A stretch of DNA of 64,000 nucleotides from Teratosphaeria epicoccoides. Lineage: Eukaryota > Ascomycota > Dothideomycetes > Mycosphaerellales > Teratosphaeriaceae. The stretch's first letter is position 1. Every line of letters starts with the position of its first letter. The stretch is taken from positions 124,001 through 188,000 of the forward strand of contig JADDMT010000044.1 in the NCBI GenBank assembly GCA_021401465.1, in the 5' to 3' direction. Below, in pieces: positions 31,689-41,861 of the stretch. The notes under the pieces were generated by a model. That model ran no database searches. It saw only the letters and a program-made list of their open reading frames with translations, and was not told where the DNA came from. A program made the position numbers and the translations under genes.

Positions 31689-33799
31689 TGTTGGTTGTGC
31701 TCGTGATCGATGCGTCGATGGAATTGCTTGTTGTACTTGGCGACTTTGAGTGATGTCGCAGAAAGATAGTGACTGTTCCAACAGAGCGATGATCAGGACA
31801 GATGTTCAATCAGACAATCGATGCCTGAAGGGAGGGAGCACAATCATATACCACAACCCACTCCCACGAGCGCGCGGCGCACGTAAAACCGCTAAGATCA
31901 CCAGGGTCGTGTCACGCTCGGGGGACGCAGGCGCCGCGCAAACTCTCCCTGCTCTACTCCCGCGTGGTTTCTTCTGAACTCTGCTAGCGCTCGGCAAGCC
32001 TTACCTCTGCCGCCGCTTCTGCCGCGCTTCTCGCGCCACAAGGATTGGCCGACGTCAGCGGGTCCAGAGGTATTCGCGTCTGCGGAAAATGCTACTGCAG
32101 GCGAGGCGGGCAGCATCGACGAGAGCTTCTACAATCAGCACGCTGCAGCTGGAAATGAAACGCGATGTGGCCTACGTGTTTTGGACTGCTGCATTGCAAG
32201 ATCTGCCGTCGGGCGGGCCTCGTCAACAGGGCAGATCGCGCCAATCCGCCTGAGCCTCCTCCCGCCGAAATTTCGCGAGTCGCAGAGTCTGTGCACATAT
32301 CACACAGTTCACACTCGTACTCTTTTAACGCGGCAGGGTGTCGAGTTGCGAGTTGTGTGACGCAGTCGCCTATGGTATGTGACGGCAATCATCACTCGGC
32401 ATTGTGGTGCGGTGATACACACGTCTGATCCTGGCGCGATAAATCATCTTCTCATCACCGTGAGACGATCAGAGGTCTCGTGTGACTACTACACGGCCAT
32501 CGTCAATCCTGAGGTCGCAAATAGACGCGGATGTGATGATCTTGCCCTTCCGGCGAGCGCAACTATTCGCAATCGGCAATATCTAGAAACAAGCCTCGAC
32601 GAATTTCGCAAAGTCTGGTTGTCTGTGATTACAATTTCCACACTGGAGCATGGAACCGGTGACCAGTCTAGCCGTTCTAGAAGGCCAACTCAGCTGATCG
32701 TTGGGTCCGACTTGGTGCGGTCAATGAAGTCAGACTACATCTAGACAGGAAGCATTTCAATTCATCAAAGGTCGCACAAAGTACAGGGGTCAAAAAGTAA
32801 ACCCTATCGACTGCTGGACATACCGTCTGCAGCCCGTGACTTCTGGAGGGCAATAGAAGATAAAAAGGAATTGTTGACAAGGGTGGGACTATGTTTTTCA
32901 TGTCAGTCGATGATAGCTGAAAGCATCGTGCAGCCCGACTTACTTTGAACCCACGAGGCAAAGCCACTGCGGAATATGCTTAGGGGTACCTAAACGCAGC
33001 TCCATAACCACTCGGACACCTGTGGAAATCACCGATTAGGCGCTAGGAACAAATGGTAGAACGTGTTGGATCACTAACCTTGCCGAGAAATCATGTGACT
33101 TGAAACCGACATTCTTTATATTATGATCGTTTGTGAGCACCCGAGGATGTCCCGGGCGTCCTTCGACCATGGATCATAATTCTTCATGACTACGTTCAAA
33201 GCTGCACCGATGTTGGCCTGAGCAGCTGTATCACTCAGGAATCTTCCACCAGGCTCATGCCGACTCCCATCTGCTTCGAAAACCGGCTCATGCACAGCAG
33301 CAGCAATGCAGAACTGATCTAGCATGGCTGAATGTGGAGCGTGCACATCTAGTCAACGAGGGATGATACTTGAGTATCCAAACATTGCCAAATTGCATGA
33401 TGCACGTCTTTTTTAGGCGGCGCAGGCAAGAATAGCAACTCGGAATGGTCAACCATGTGCGGCGAACAGATCCCGTAAGATTATTCATCTATTGTTGAAA
33501 CCTGTGCTGTTTGGCGATTGGACGGGCAAGACCAAGTATTGGCTGCCACGTCGCATTGAGCTTGATCCATACATGCGATCGCCCGAGTCTCAGCACAAAC
33601 GCGGAGCAAATCAAGTCTACTGGCAGGCTGAGGCTGCGATTGAAGATATTTACCTCTCGCAGATAGAATACATTCGAGTAGAGTGGATAGAAGATGCTGC
33701 GGACAGATTGTTATGGCAGCAAGTGCAACTGTAGATCCAGAAAGGTTCGCGATACGGTCTTCCAAGCCACACGCAGACCAAATCTGCAATTACATCAAC
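31689..33799. other. Gene-poor stretch
   Basis: About 2.1 kb without a recognised gene. A minus-strand frame at 33116-33346 (AAVHEPVFEADGSRHEPGG) and a plus-strand frame at 33492-33734 (WQAEAAIEDIYLSQIEY) have protein-like composition but no visible family. They may be debris of older genes. Confidence 0.35.
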
Positions 33800-34485
33800 A
33801 TGCGATGCTTGATTGATCCCAATTATGCCAGGACCGTACAACGTAGCAGACGCGACCTTCGTAGCGTCCTTGAAAGGTCCGTGTTCGCGGCTGACAGCGA
33901 CGATGGTCAGAGCATTTGCAACGAGCGTTTCGGCCTGGAATTGGGCGTCGAAAGTGATTACGCCGCTGTCCACGTCGACGCTGACGTTCGACACGGGCAC
34001 AGTGACTGGGGTGTTCTAGCCATTGAGGTAGGTGAACAGACCAGCCCGCCGAATCGTTCGCATCGTTCTTGACTTCGAAGCAGAGCGTCTGGTCCTCCAA
34101 GTGGATGTTCTCGGTAATTATGGTCACGGCATCAAACTTCAGCATCGGGATGGCCACCGCGTTCAGGCAGCTATCTGGGACGATGACCAGCAGGTCGAGT
34201 ACGGAGCACGCGGACTTGCCGGTCGAGCGCGTTAAGAAAGGTTGCGAAGATGGAGACTCGCGAATACAAGAACGGTAGAAGCCGTTCTGCTCGCCCTCCT
34301 GGCGATGACAGAGCCGCCCCGCCGTCGTTGATGAAATCAGCCTCGGCATCCCGGAGAGTGCCAAGCACGAACTCTGTGAAGGTTGACGCGAATTCTATGG
34401 CAGAGTCCACGTCGGCGGTTGGAAAGGTATAGCGGCATGGGTACTCAAAGTAGTATTGGGCTTCATTAGCATTTGCTGGAGCCGT
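33800..34485 (-). pseudogene. Decayed ferritin-like-domain (Rds1-type) gene
   Basis: Fragments of a fungal ferritin-like protein occur in order on the minus strand in three frames. EAQYYFEYPCRYTFPTADVD and STFTEFVLGTLRDAEADF are near 34330-34470, with SRVSIFATFLNAL after them. LLVIVPDSCLNAVAIPML (near 34140-34200) and ICFEVK-type strands follow in a second frame. TPVTVPVSNVSVDVDSGV and VANALTIVAVSREHGPF to GPGIIGIN are in the third (to about 33810). A TAG interrupts the segment just before NTPVTV (near 34017), and a TGA lies just upstream of the first block. The CxYxFP start and the VVPxSC-like centre are typical of Rds1/ferritin-like fungal secreted proteins. Frame changes are not explained by normal introns. 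Confidence 0.5.
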
Positions 34486-34701
34486 TCATGGAATATTAGG
34501 GTATCGTATCGCACCATTAACATGAGTATTGACAAAACTGCTTTGCGCCATGCTGCTGCCCTCGAGCCGTACACATCGTTCCCGTAGATAGATTAATAAG
34601 CATAGCACCTGGGTTCAGAAGATTCTCTAGACTCTAGACTCGTGAGGTAGCCGCGGACAGGTCGCTGACCTTGGAGCGCTCGTATTGATTTGACTGCCAT
34701 C

Positions 34702-37140
34702 TCACACGAGCTGCTTGAGAACTTCGTCCCCGACCTGCAGCATTGCTGGGGTCCTGCAATCCTTCAAATTGTCCCTCAGCACACCCACTCCACCAGTCTC
34801 CTTCACCATACTTCTGCCCGTCTCGCCGACCTCGCCGGGAGCGCTCACTACGTTCAAGACACAAACAAGCCCTCTGTGCAGGACTTCCTCACTGTCGTCT
34901 TGGCACAGTCCAAGGAAAGCCTTGACTCCTTTGCCATCCTTGGCCGACAACACGGCAGACACAGCAACATCCCACTGTGTCAGCGCCGCGAGTGCTCCGC
35001 CCGCAGCCCTCCTCGTTGCCAGATCCTCCACATCTGCCAGAGCGAGAAGAATCAATAGTCGACGCTTCGAGTCATTTGAGCCGTCCGCGAATTTGGCAAC
35101 ACATGCTGGTGCTGCCATCAGATTGCATGTGAGTTCGACGGCCGCCCGTTGAATCATAGCGTTTGGATTGAAGAGCAGATCCTCAATCTTTTCAAACGCA
35201 GACCGGATAATCAGGTCCCGAGGCGTGTCATCGTCCATGGAAGCCAGATTCGTGAGAGCCAGGAGCGCCTCGAATGTTGGCAGCAAGTCTCTCTGCTCGC
35301 TGTCGCTGTCTATGGACAAGAGAGGCAGAAGAGCGCTGACTGCTGAGGACACTGGTAGGCCAGATGTGAAGACATGAGCTGGGTTGACTGATATTAGCAG
35401 CCGAGCCAGAGCGTGCGAAGCGCTGCGCTGGGTCACGGCTGCCTCGGCAGTGGCCTTGTCCGTCTTTGCAATGCGATCTCGGATCTGGAGTAGTAGCCTG
35501 ATCGCACCTTGTTGCGCAATCTTCGGTCGGTGCTTCTGCTCTTTGCTTAGAGATAGCAGCACGCGGACAGCCATCGCCACAACGGTGTCTGATGCATTCT
35601 GTCTAGAAGCAGCAGCGATTGCAGGCACAGCATTGACATGAAGCAACTTCTTGCACCGAGCTGTGACGTATTTCTCATCGTCAAGCGGATCATTCACGGT
35701 GGGTTTCGACACATTTGCGTACGCTTTCAGCTGCGACATCTTCTTTTGCTCCTCAGAAAATACTGGTCGATATGTCGTCAAGTTGGATAACACCGACAGG
35801 CAGCCAAATGCCATCGGAATTGTCTCAAGCGTGACTATAAGCTTCTTGAGTAGAGGCTCGTTGCGGCATATTTCCTCTTTGATTTTTGGCCGTAGCGAGG
35901 TGTACGCCAGACCCTCGATCGCTTGCGCGCCTTGACTGTCATTGAGCACAAGGCTTGAAAGCACCGTCGTCATTTCATCAGCAGACTGTTCGTTCAGCTT
36001 GGCAAGGATTAGCGCAGCTAGCGCTCTGTTCTCGCCTTCACGTAGCTCAGTCAGATCATGAAGCCATTCCGAACAGAACTTGTCGATGGCTTCGCGACAG
36101 GACTTGTCAACGCAAGCCGCACTCAATAGCTCCAGTGCTGCTTGTTCCAGCTTCCGACATTTCCTCTTTCCCTCAGCCGCTGCTTCGGAGGTTCTTTCCA
36201 GGTTGGGCACTAATTGCTGCACAAACCCCTCTGTCATGAACAGTCTTGCAGCTACTGCTGGCAAAATAGGGAACACTGCCGCAGCGGCAGAGAAAGCAAT
36301 GATCAAGTCATCGTTCGTTTGCCTCTTTACACGTCCGGTAACAAAATCAACGAAGTGCTGCTCGCCTTTCTCCTTCGTCGTCTCCAGCAATTTGGACGTT
36401 GAGAGCAACGCTTGACCTCTCAAGTAGCTCTCCATTCTGATGTCAAGATCTGCCAAGACAACATCGAACACGTCTCCATTGATGAGATCCGCCACGTCCG
36501 CGGGCTTCGTTGTCAGTTGGCGAGCAACGACTTTCATCACAGCAGCAGGCCTCCCCACTCCTGCCTCCATCAGTGTCGCCACGCATAGCTTGAACACATC
36601 GCGCTTCACTTTCTTCTGCACATCCGCATATACCCACAATGGATCGTTGAGAATGATTGTCCCGACGAAATTGAACGTGAGATCTCCAACCTTCAGCAAT
36701 GTGGTGAAGGTGTTTGTAGTATGTGAAGCCAGTTTCGTCGCAAGACATTTCCGTGCCTCAATCTGTTTGCTCAGTAACGTAGCCGTGAGCCGATCCAATA
36801 GCTCGACTTTGCTACTGCCGTGCAGTAGAAGGTCCAGAAGCTCAGCGGCTGCTTGAGGTGTTGCAGACTTTGAGCCTGAATGCTCCAAAGTTTGCAACGC
36901 TTTCCGGCCATCATCTTCCTTTTCAGTATCGAAGTAAGATTTCACAGCATCCAGCGCGTCTGCACTGCCAGCTTCGATCTCTTGATCTGAAAGCCATCGG
37001 TCTCGCACTTCTTCATTGTGCGGCGACAACTGTGTTGCCGCTTTCAGGATTGAGCCAACTTTGTTCAGGTCACCAGCCTTCATAGCCTCATCCGCCAGCC
37101 GCAGCAGCTTGTTGAGTCTTCCGCCGTTCGAATCTGACAT
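34702..37140 (-). CDS. SHE4: UCS-domain myosin chaperone (UNC-45/She4/Cro1/Rng3 family)
   Basis: A single exon encodes 812 residues from ATG 37140 (MSDSNGGRLNKLLRLADEAM). The frame extends 15 codons further to a second possible start at 37185. The N-terminal part resembles a degenerate TPR-like helical region (KAGDLNKVGSILKAATQLSP). The UCS domain follows as armadillo-type repeats, with LLEPVFSEEQKK-like TYRPVFSEEQKKMSQLKAYAN near residue 470, VLLSLSKEQKHRPKIAQQGA near 560 and MIQRAAVELTCNLM near 685. UCS proteins fold or stabilise myosin heads with Hsp90 and are needed for cytokinesis, endocytosis or hyphal growth. The family is confident; which fungal name applies is a matter of convention. 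Confidence 0.88.
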   Translation of the reverse strand: MSDSNGGRLNKLLRLADEAMKAGDLNKVGSILKAATQLSPHNEEVRDRWLSDQEIEAGSADALDAVKSYFDTEKEDDGRKALQTLEHSGSKSATPQAAAELLDLLLHGSSKVELLDRLTATLLSKQIEARKCLATKLASHTTNTFTTLLKVGDLTFNFVGTIILNDPLWVYADVQKKVKRDVFKLCVATLMEAGVGRPAAVMKVVARQLTTKPADVADLINGDVFDVVLADLDIRMESYLRGQALLSTSKLLETTKEKGEQHFVDFVTGRVKRQTNDDLIIAFSAAAAVFPILPAVAARLFMTEGFVQQLVPNLERTSEAAAEGKRKCRKLEQAALELLSAACVDKSCREAIDKFCSEWLHDLTELREGENRALAALILAKLNEQSADEMTTVLSSLVLNDSQGAQAIEGLAYTSLRPKIKEEICRNEPLLKKLIVTLETIPMAFGCLSVLSNLTTYRPVFSEEQKKMSQLKAYANVSKPTVNDPLDDEKYVTARCKKLLHVNAVPAIAAASRQNASDTVVAMAVRVLLSLSKEQKHRPKIAQQGAIRLLLQIRDRIAKTDKATAEAAVTQRSASHALARLLISVNPAHVFTSGLPVSSAVSALLPLLSIDSDSEQRDLLPTFEALLALTNLASMDDDTPRDLIIRSAFEKIEDLLFNPNAMIQRAAVELTCNLMAAPACVAKFADGSNDSKRRLLILLALADVEDLATRRAAGGALAALTQWDVAVSAVLSAKDGKGVKAFLGLCQDDSEEVLHRGLVCVLNVVSAPGEVGETGRSMVKETGGVGVLRDNLKDCRTPAMLQVGDEVLKQLV

Positions 37141-37362
37141 GATGAGACATGATGGTCGAGATTGATGATCAAGAAAGCGAAGCATGCAGGCACGCTGTAT
37201 TCTTGGCAGGGACGAAAAAAAGCTCGGGCCACCTGCCTACGAATGACTGTACGAACACGTGTATGTCATTCCCGACGTATGGCAAGCTGAAGGACTCGGA
37301 ACGAGATGCCCTGACGAGCCTACACACATACGCTCGTCTGAATCTTTGAGATCTAACAACCG

Positions 37363-39609
37363 TTAAATCTCCACAAGCTTCGGCCTCCCCTTCCTATCCA
37401 CCCTCTCATCCCTTGGGTCAAACCCTCCATTGCCCCAAAGCGCCCACTCCGGCGTCGGCTCGCCCACATAGTCCTCCGGCGCAAAAGGCCTTCCACTCTC
37501 CAAACACCTGAAGAAAGCCGGATAATCAATAATCGTATGCCACTTCTTCTCCCCTTCACCCTTCGGGGGTTCCTTGAAGAACCTCCTCCGATCCGCGAGC
37601 AGTATGCAGCAACTATGCGCGTGCTCAGCTCCAATGCCGTAGTGTAGTCCGCGTCTCGCCAGCGCGGCTTCGAGAGCCAAGACGAATGCTTTAACTTCCT
37701 CGTAGAAAGGTACGTTCTGCATGCTCAGACCGGCGCCTGCGGCCGTGGAGGTGCCGCAGTATGTGACGCCTTTGACTTCTACCAAGCCTGGGAGAGCTCT
37801 TTGGACCAGATCGGCATAGCCTTCCGCTTCTTCTTCGAGATTGAAGCCTTTCACCAGAGTGAGGCGGAAGACTGTACGGTGCGTGAAGCGCTTCTCGCGA
37901 AGGATGTCCATGCAGGACTGGAAGCGCTCCCAGAAGTCTCGATGAAGTGGCCGGTCAATGCGCCGGAGCGATTCTTTGTTCGACGCGTCGATGGAGACGT
38001 ATAGCTGCGTTACTGGGCCGAGCGCGCGCAATTGATCTGGGTGTTGTGCGTTGCACACCAGGAATGAGGAGATGCGCTCACGATGGAGCATAGCAAGCAG
38101 CTCGTTGATATGAGGATAGAAAATCGGCTCTCCAACCAAACTCAGAGCGCAATGTCGTATTCTCATGGCCTCTTGGAACCTCTCAGCTCTGACACCTGGC
38201 ACGCCTTTTAACATCTTGATTTTTTTGTAGTGACCCTCCTTCATGCCTCTGAACACCATCACTGGGGGGTCGACTTCCCATCTCCACGTAGTACCAACCG
38301 GATTCGTGCCGTGTCGCCAACAGAAAACGCATTTGTTGCTGCAGGAGAGGGAGGGCGTCGCCTCCATGCACAGATGTGATTGAATGCCATAGAAGGAGTA
38401 TTTGTAGCACGAGCCGCGGCCACGCAGGGCAGACTTGGTCCAGCGGCATATTTTGACGCCGGAGTGAGAGCCAACAATCGTATATCCTTGCTTCGTCAAA
38501 GAGGCGTACGTGGGTGATGCTTCAGGTACCATTGGCTTTGGTGGAGACGGGAGGTTTGAGGAGGGCCCGGTTGTGGTGAAGTCGACCGGTATGGGCGCCT
38601 TCAAATCTTCTAGATCGTCGCCTACCGCTTTCTTCTTCGATCTCTTGACAGATTGAGCCACGTCACTCTGGTCCTGTGACTGCTCTTCGCCTTCATCATC
38701 GCTCTCAACAGCCTCTCCACTTCCGGGTACGCCCTCACCCAGACCTTTGCCCTCGAGGACATCCATCATGACAGCTTCCACACCCTGACTCCACTCACCC
38801 ATCACACTCTCCACATTGCCGCCCTTCGTGTTACCTGTACCCAAAGGAAAGCCTCTCTTCCTGCCAGTCAGCCTCGCCATCCACATGTCGACCTCGACTG
38901 CCTGACTACAGTAACCTTCCTTCTCCGTCGCCCACCCTTCCATGTCTCCAAAGCCGAAGACCGCATAGCCTGCCAGTGTTGAAAGTGGGCCAGTATCGAT
39001 GCGGAAATCATGATGTGTCTCGTTGAGGTTCGCGATGAAGTTGTGGATCTCGGTGTCGATGTTGTATGAGGGTATGAGAAGTATATAGAAGTATGATGTT
39101 CCTTCCTGCTTCGGAAAAGAAACAAAGAAGTCGTCGTGGTCGATCTGAGTCAGGTCGTGGAGCTCTGGCTGTAATAAGCGTGGGTCATGGTTGCTGAGAA
39201 GACTTGCGAGCCGTTCTGCGTATGCTTTGGTGGATCCACCAAGCGTGAAAAAGAATATCAACGGCTGTATCCTGTCGATCGCCGGTGCCTGTTGAGTTGT
39301 CTTCAACTTCTTGTTGCCATTGACTCGTTTTGGTCCGGCTTTAGGTCTCGCTGGCTTCGTGACAGGACCCGGGTCGGAATACTCCGCCTCAGCCAGGTGC
39401 GCCTTTAGGGATGGTGCTGCCGTGCCCTTCTCGTCCACCGGTGTGAGGATATGCGGCGTGAGGATCTCCTTGCCTTGGCGACTCCGCCATTGCAACGTCA
39501 ATCGCACAATCGCATACAACACCCCGGCGGACAGCAGGATCTCAGTCCGATGCGAGTGCCATAGGTAGAGCAGCTCCTCTGGCAGCTCGAGTATCCGCGA
39601 CACGTCCAT
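37363..39609 (-). CDS. TYW1: TYW1: tRNA 4-demethylwyosine synthase (radical SAM, flavodoxin-like)
   Basis: A single exon of 748 residues starts at ATG 39609; only non-ATG codons lie upstream. A membrane segment sits near the N-terminus (about residues 22-42, ILLSAGVLYAIVRLTLQW), as in other fungal TYW1 proteins. A flavodoxin-like domain spans about 115-260 (FFTLGGSTKAYAERLASLL, FGFGDMEGW). The radical SAM core holds the cluster motif CSNKCVFC at about residue 425, then WRHGTNPVG, RHCALSLVGEPIFYPHINELL and YVSIDASNKESLRRIDRPL. The C-terminal Wyosine domain ends with HYGIGAEHAHSCCILLADRRRF. The enzyme makes the tricyclic imG-14 base from m1G37 of tRNA-Phe with pyruvate, the second step of wybutosine synthesis after Trm5. 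Confidence 0.95.
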   Translation of the reverse strand: MDVSRILELPEELLYLWHSHRTEILLSAGVLYAIVRLTLQWRSRQGKEILTPHILTPVDEKGTAAPSLKAHLAEAEYSDPGPVTKPARPKAGPKRVNGNKKLKTTQQAPAIDRIQPLIFFFTLGGSTKAYAERLASLLSNHDPRLLQPELHDLTQIDHDDFFVSFPKQEGTSYFYILLIPSYNIDTEIHNFIANLNETHHDFRIDTGPLSTLAGYAVFGFGDMEGWATEKEGYCSQAVEVDMWMARLTGRKRGFPLGTGNTKGGNVESVMGEWSQGVEAVMMDVLEGKGLGEGVPGSGEAVESDDEGEEQSQDQSDVAQSVKRSKKKAVGDDLEDLKAPIPVDFTTTGPSSNLPSPPKPMVPEASPTYASLTKQGYTIVGSHSGVKICRWTKSALRGRGSCYKYSFYGIQSHLCMEATPSLSCSNKCVFCWRHGTNPVGTTWRWEVDPPVMVFRGMKEGHYKKIKMLKGVPGVRAERFQEAMRIRHCALSLVGEPIFYPHINELLAMLHRERISSFLVCNAQHPDQLRALGPVTQLYVSIDASNKESLRRIDRPLHRDFWERFQSCMDILREKRFTHRTVFRLTLVKGFNLEEEAEGYADLVQRALPGLVEVKGVTYCGTSTAAGAGLSMQNVPFYEEVKAFVLALEAALARRGLHYGIGAEHAHSCCILLADRRRFFKEPPKGEGEKKWHTIIDYPAFFRCLESGRPFAPEDYVGEPTPEWALWGNGGFDPRDERVDRKGRPKLVEI

Positions 39610-39950
39610 CACAATCCTCTCCCTTCTCAAGCCTGATAGGCAGGATCATCGAACAGGAGTGCCAAACAAAATACTGGAGAACCCCGCCATTGACTCGTTC
39701 CAAACAGGCAGGTGCGGCGGAAAACCCAATCATCCGTCCACTGAAACAAGCAGCATTGCGTCATTCTTGGTGCAGCACGCGAGCTCCTCCATCACTCCAG
39801 TCCACCTGCACCCGTCGACCAAGTCATCTGCTCCGTGCACTCACTTTGCCGTCGCTACAGAGCGGTGAACGCATCGCTATTCCACAATGGCCGTGCGATA
39901 GTCTTCGACCTGCCAGGCGCTCTTCCGAGCCCTCCACCGTCATTTCCGCC
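39610..39950. promoter_or_regulatory. Divergent promoter of TYW1 and the MCH1-like gene
   Basis: This 341-bp spacer separates two head-to-head start codons. The frame of the transporter stays open through most of it but the first suitable ATG is at 39951. Confidence 0.4.
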
Positions 39951-41861
39951 ATGTCTCGCAGTCGACAAGCCAGCATCCGTCGTTCCGCCCGCCCGACGCA
40001 GCACGACGAGCAAAGCGGACCAGTCATAGACAAACTCGACTACCATCCCGGTGGCCGCCTTCTCCGCTCTCCCAGTGCCTCCGGCGCACGTCGCAGCACC
40101 TCCACTCCTCGCCCATCCGGCGATCGCGAGCGCAGCTATGCCGGATCCTTCTTCGAGGACATCGCAGAAGGCATTGCCTCGCAGCAACGGACCCAGCTAT
40201 ACAAGGAATCTGCGCGCTATGTGGCTTTCATCTGGGCATTGGTCAACACGTTGGCTGCTGGCAGCATCACGGCGTTCAGTCTGTATGGTCCGTTGTTCCA
40301 GAAGAGGCTTCATTACAGCCAGCTACAGGTCAATGGCGTTAGCATCACGGCCGAATTAGCCATGTACCTTCCTGTTCCGCTGTTTGGAGTCCTCTGCGAT
40401 CGCACAGGCCCGGGCATTCCTTCCTTGCTGGCTGGATTCTTCTTCGGCGGCGGCTACCTGCTTGCTGCTTTCGCCTACAAGGACAATCTCCCATACTGGG
40501 CCATGGTTGTGAGCTTCATTGGGGTAGGTTGCGGGACGAGCTGCATGTATCTGTCTGCCGTGACGACGTGCGCGAAGAATTTCGGGAGAGGAAAGTACAA
40601 AGGACTGGCGTTGGCCTTGCCGATCGCCTGCTTTGGGCTGAGCGGGATGTGGGAGAGTCAGGTCGGGAGTCAACTGCTGTACGAGACGAAGCCAAATGGT
40701 ACGAGAGGAGATGTGGATGTCTACCGATTCTTCCTATTTCTCGGCTTCCTCCTACTTGGTTGCGGCATTATCGGCTTCTTTGCGCTGAGAATTGTAGGCG
40801 AGGAGGAGCTCATTGACGAGGCTGTAGAAGAGCTAGAGGCTAGTGGCTTGCTTGAAGACTCTGCACTGTTCCAGACGCACACCAATGGTCACAGCTATGG
40901 GACAGTACCAAACGACAACGAAGGGCGTCTCAGCGCCGAAGAGAACGACGATGTACATGCCAAAGTCGCCCAACACAAAGCATGGATCGAAGGACTAGAG
41001 CGCAAAAAGTCGTGGCTTTTGAATGCGGAGACGCGATACTTCCTGACAGATCCAACAATGTGGCTCCTCACCGCAGGCGTGTTTCTAGTGACTGGACCGG
41101 GCGAAGCATTCATCAACAACCTAGGCACAATCATCGGCACGTTGTACCCGCCTGCGACCTCCGCGATTGGCTCGCCAGACGGCAGTCTAGAAGATGCAGA
41201 CGGCCGCAACATGACCAGTCCAGCCACGCACGTCTCAATCGTTGCCATCACCTCAACGCTTGCCCGCATTATCACAGGCACACTCACCGATCTCCTGGCA
41301 CCTACCTCAACTCCTGGCCAGCACAGGCGGAATCCTGCCTCCGTGACCGCCTCAGTAAGCTCGCTCGAGCGCCAACCAACGCAGCCTTCCCTCCCTCCCA
41401 TGCCCTCTGGCCGCTTCGAGGTGTCCCGGACAGTCTTCCTCCTAGCTCTCGCCCTCATCATGAGCGCCGGCCAAGTCCTCCTCGCCACCGGCGCCCTTCA
41501 AAACCACGGCGACCTCTTCTGGATCACCTCCGCGACCATGGGCACCGGCTACGGCGCTGTCTTTTCACTGGCGCCGATCATCGTCTCAGTAGTATGGGGC
41601 GTCGAGAATTTCGGCACGAATTGGGGCATCGTGGCCACTACCCCAGCCATCGGGGCCACAGTTTGGGGTCTTGTCTACAGTGGGGTGTACCAGTGGGCAG
41701 CGGGTAATACAGAACAAGGCGGCGATGTACTGTGCTATGGGAAGTTGTGTTACGAGCCTACTTTTTGGGCGATGGCGGTCTCTGTCTGGGTCGCTTGTGG
41801 GCTGTGGCTCTGGGCGTGGAGGGGCCGTGGTGGTTGGCGAGCAAGGAATATAGCTGTTTGA
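39951..41861 (+). CDS. MCH1: Mch1-type major facilitator superfamily transporter
   Basis: A single exon encodes 636 residues from ATG 39951 (MSRSRQASIRRSARPTQ). A long cytoplasmic N-terminus (about 90 residues, Ser/Arg-rich) precedes twelve predicted membrane segments. They begin RYVAFIWALVNTLAAGSITAFSLYGPLF and LQVNGVSITAELAMYLPVPLFG. The MFS loop motif is CDRTGPG. A large central cytoplasmic loop separates TM6 and TM7 (about 290-385), and a shorter Ser/Pro-rich loop lies after TM8. The final half contains TDPTMWLLTAGVFLVTGPGEAFINN, characteristic of fungal Mch1 proteins (monocarboxylate/nodulin-like family). Substrate is not established for Mch1 in yeast. Divergent from TYW1. Confidence 0.87.
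   Translation: MSRSRQASIRRSARPTQHDEQSGPVIDKLDYHPGGRLLRSPSASGARRSTSTPRPSGDRERSYAGSFFEDIAEGIASQQRTQLYKESARYVAFIWALVNTLAAGSITAFSLYGPLFQKRLHYSQLQVNGVSITAELAMYLPVPLFGVLCDRTGPGIPSLLAGFFFGGGYLLAAFAYKDNLPYWAMVVSFIGVGCGTSCMYLSAVTTCAKNFGRGKYKGLALALPIACFGLSGMWESQVGSQLLYETKPNGTRGDVDVYRFFLFLGFLLLGCGIIGFFALRIVGEEELIDEAVEELEASGLLEDSALFQTHTNGHSYGTVPNDNEGRLSAEENDDVHAKVAQHKAWIEGLERKKSWLLNAETRYFLTDPTMWLLTAGVFLVTGPGEAFINNLGTIIGTLYPPATSAIGSPDGSLEDADGRNMTSPATHVSIVAITSTLARIITGTLTDLLAPTSTPGQHRRNPASVTASVSSLERQPTQPSLPPMPSGRFEVSRTVFLLALALIMSAGQVLLATGALQNHGDLFWITSATMGTGYGAVFSLAPIIVSVVWGVENFGTNWGIVATTPAIGATVWGLVYSGVYQWAAGNTEQGGDVLCYGKLCYEPTFWAMAVSVWVACGLWLWAWRGRGGWRARNIAV

Noticed and set aside
40982..41707. 241-codon frame overlapping the MCH1-like gene
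   Set aside because: It is a same-strand shadow frame of the transporter with Arg/His-rich nonsense composition.
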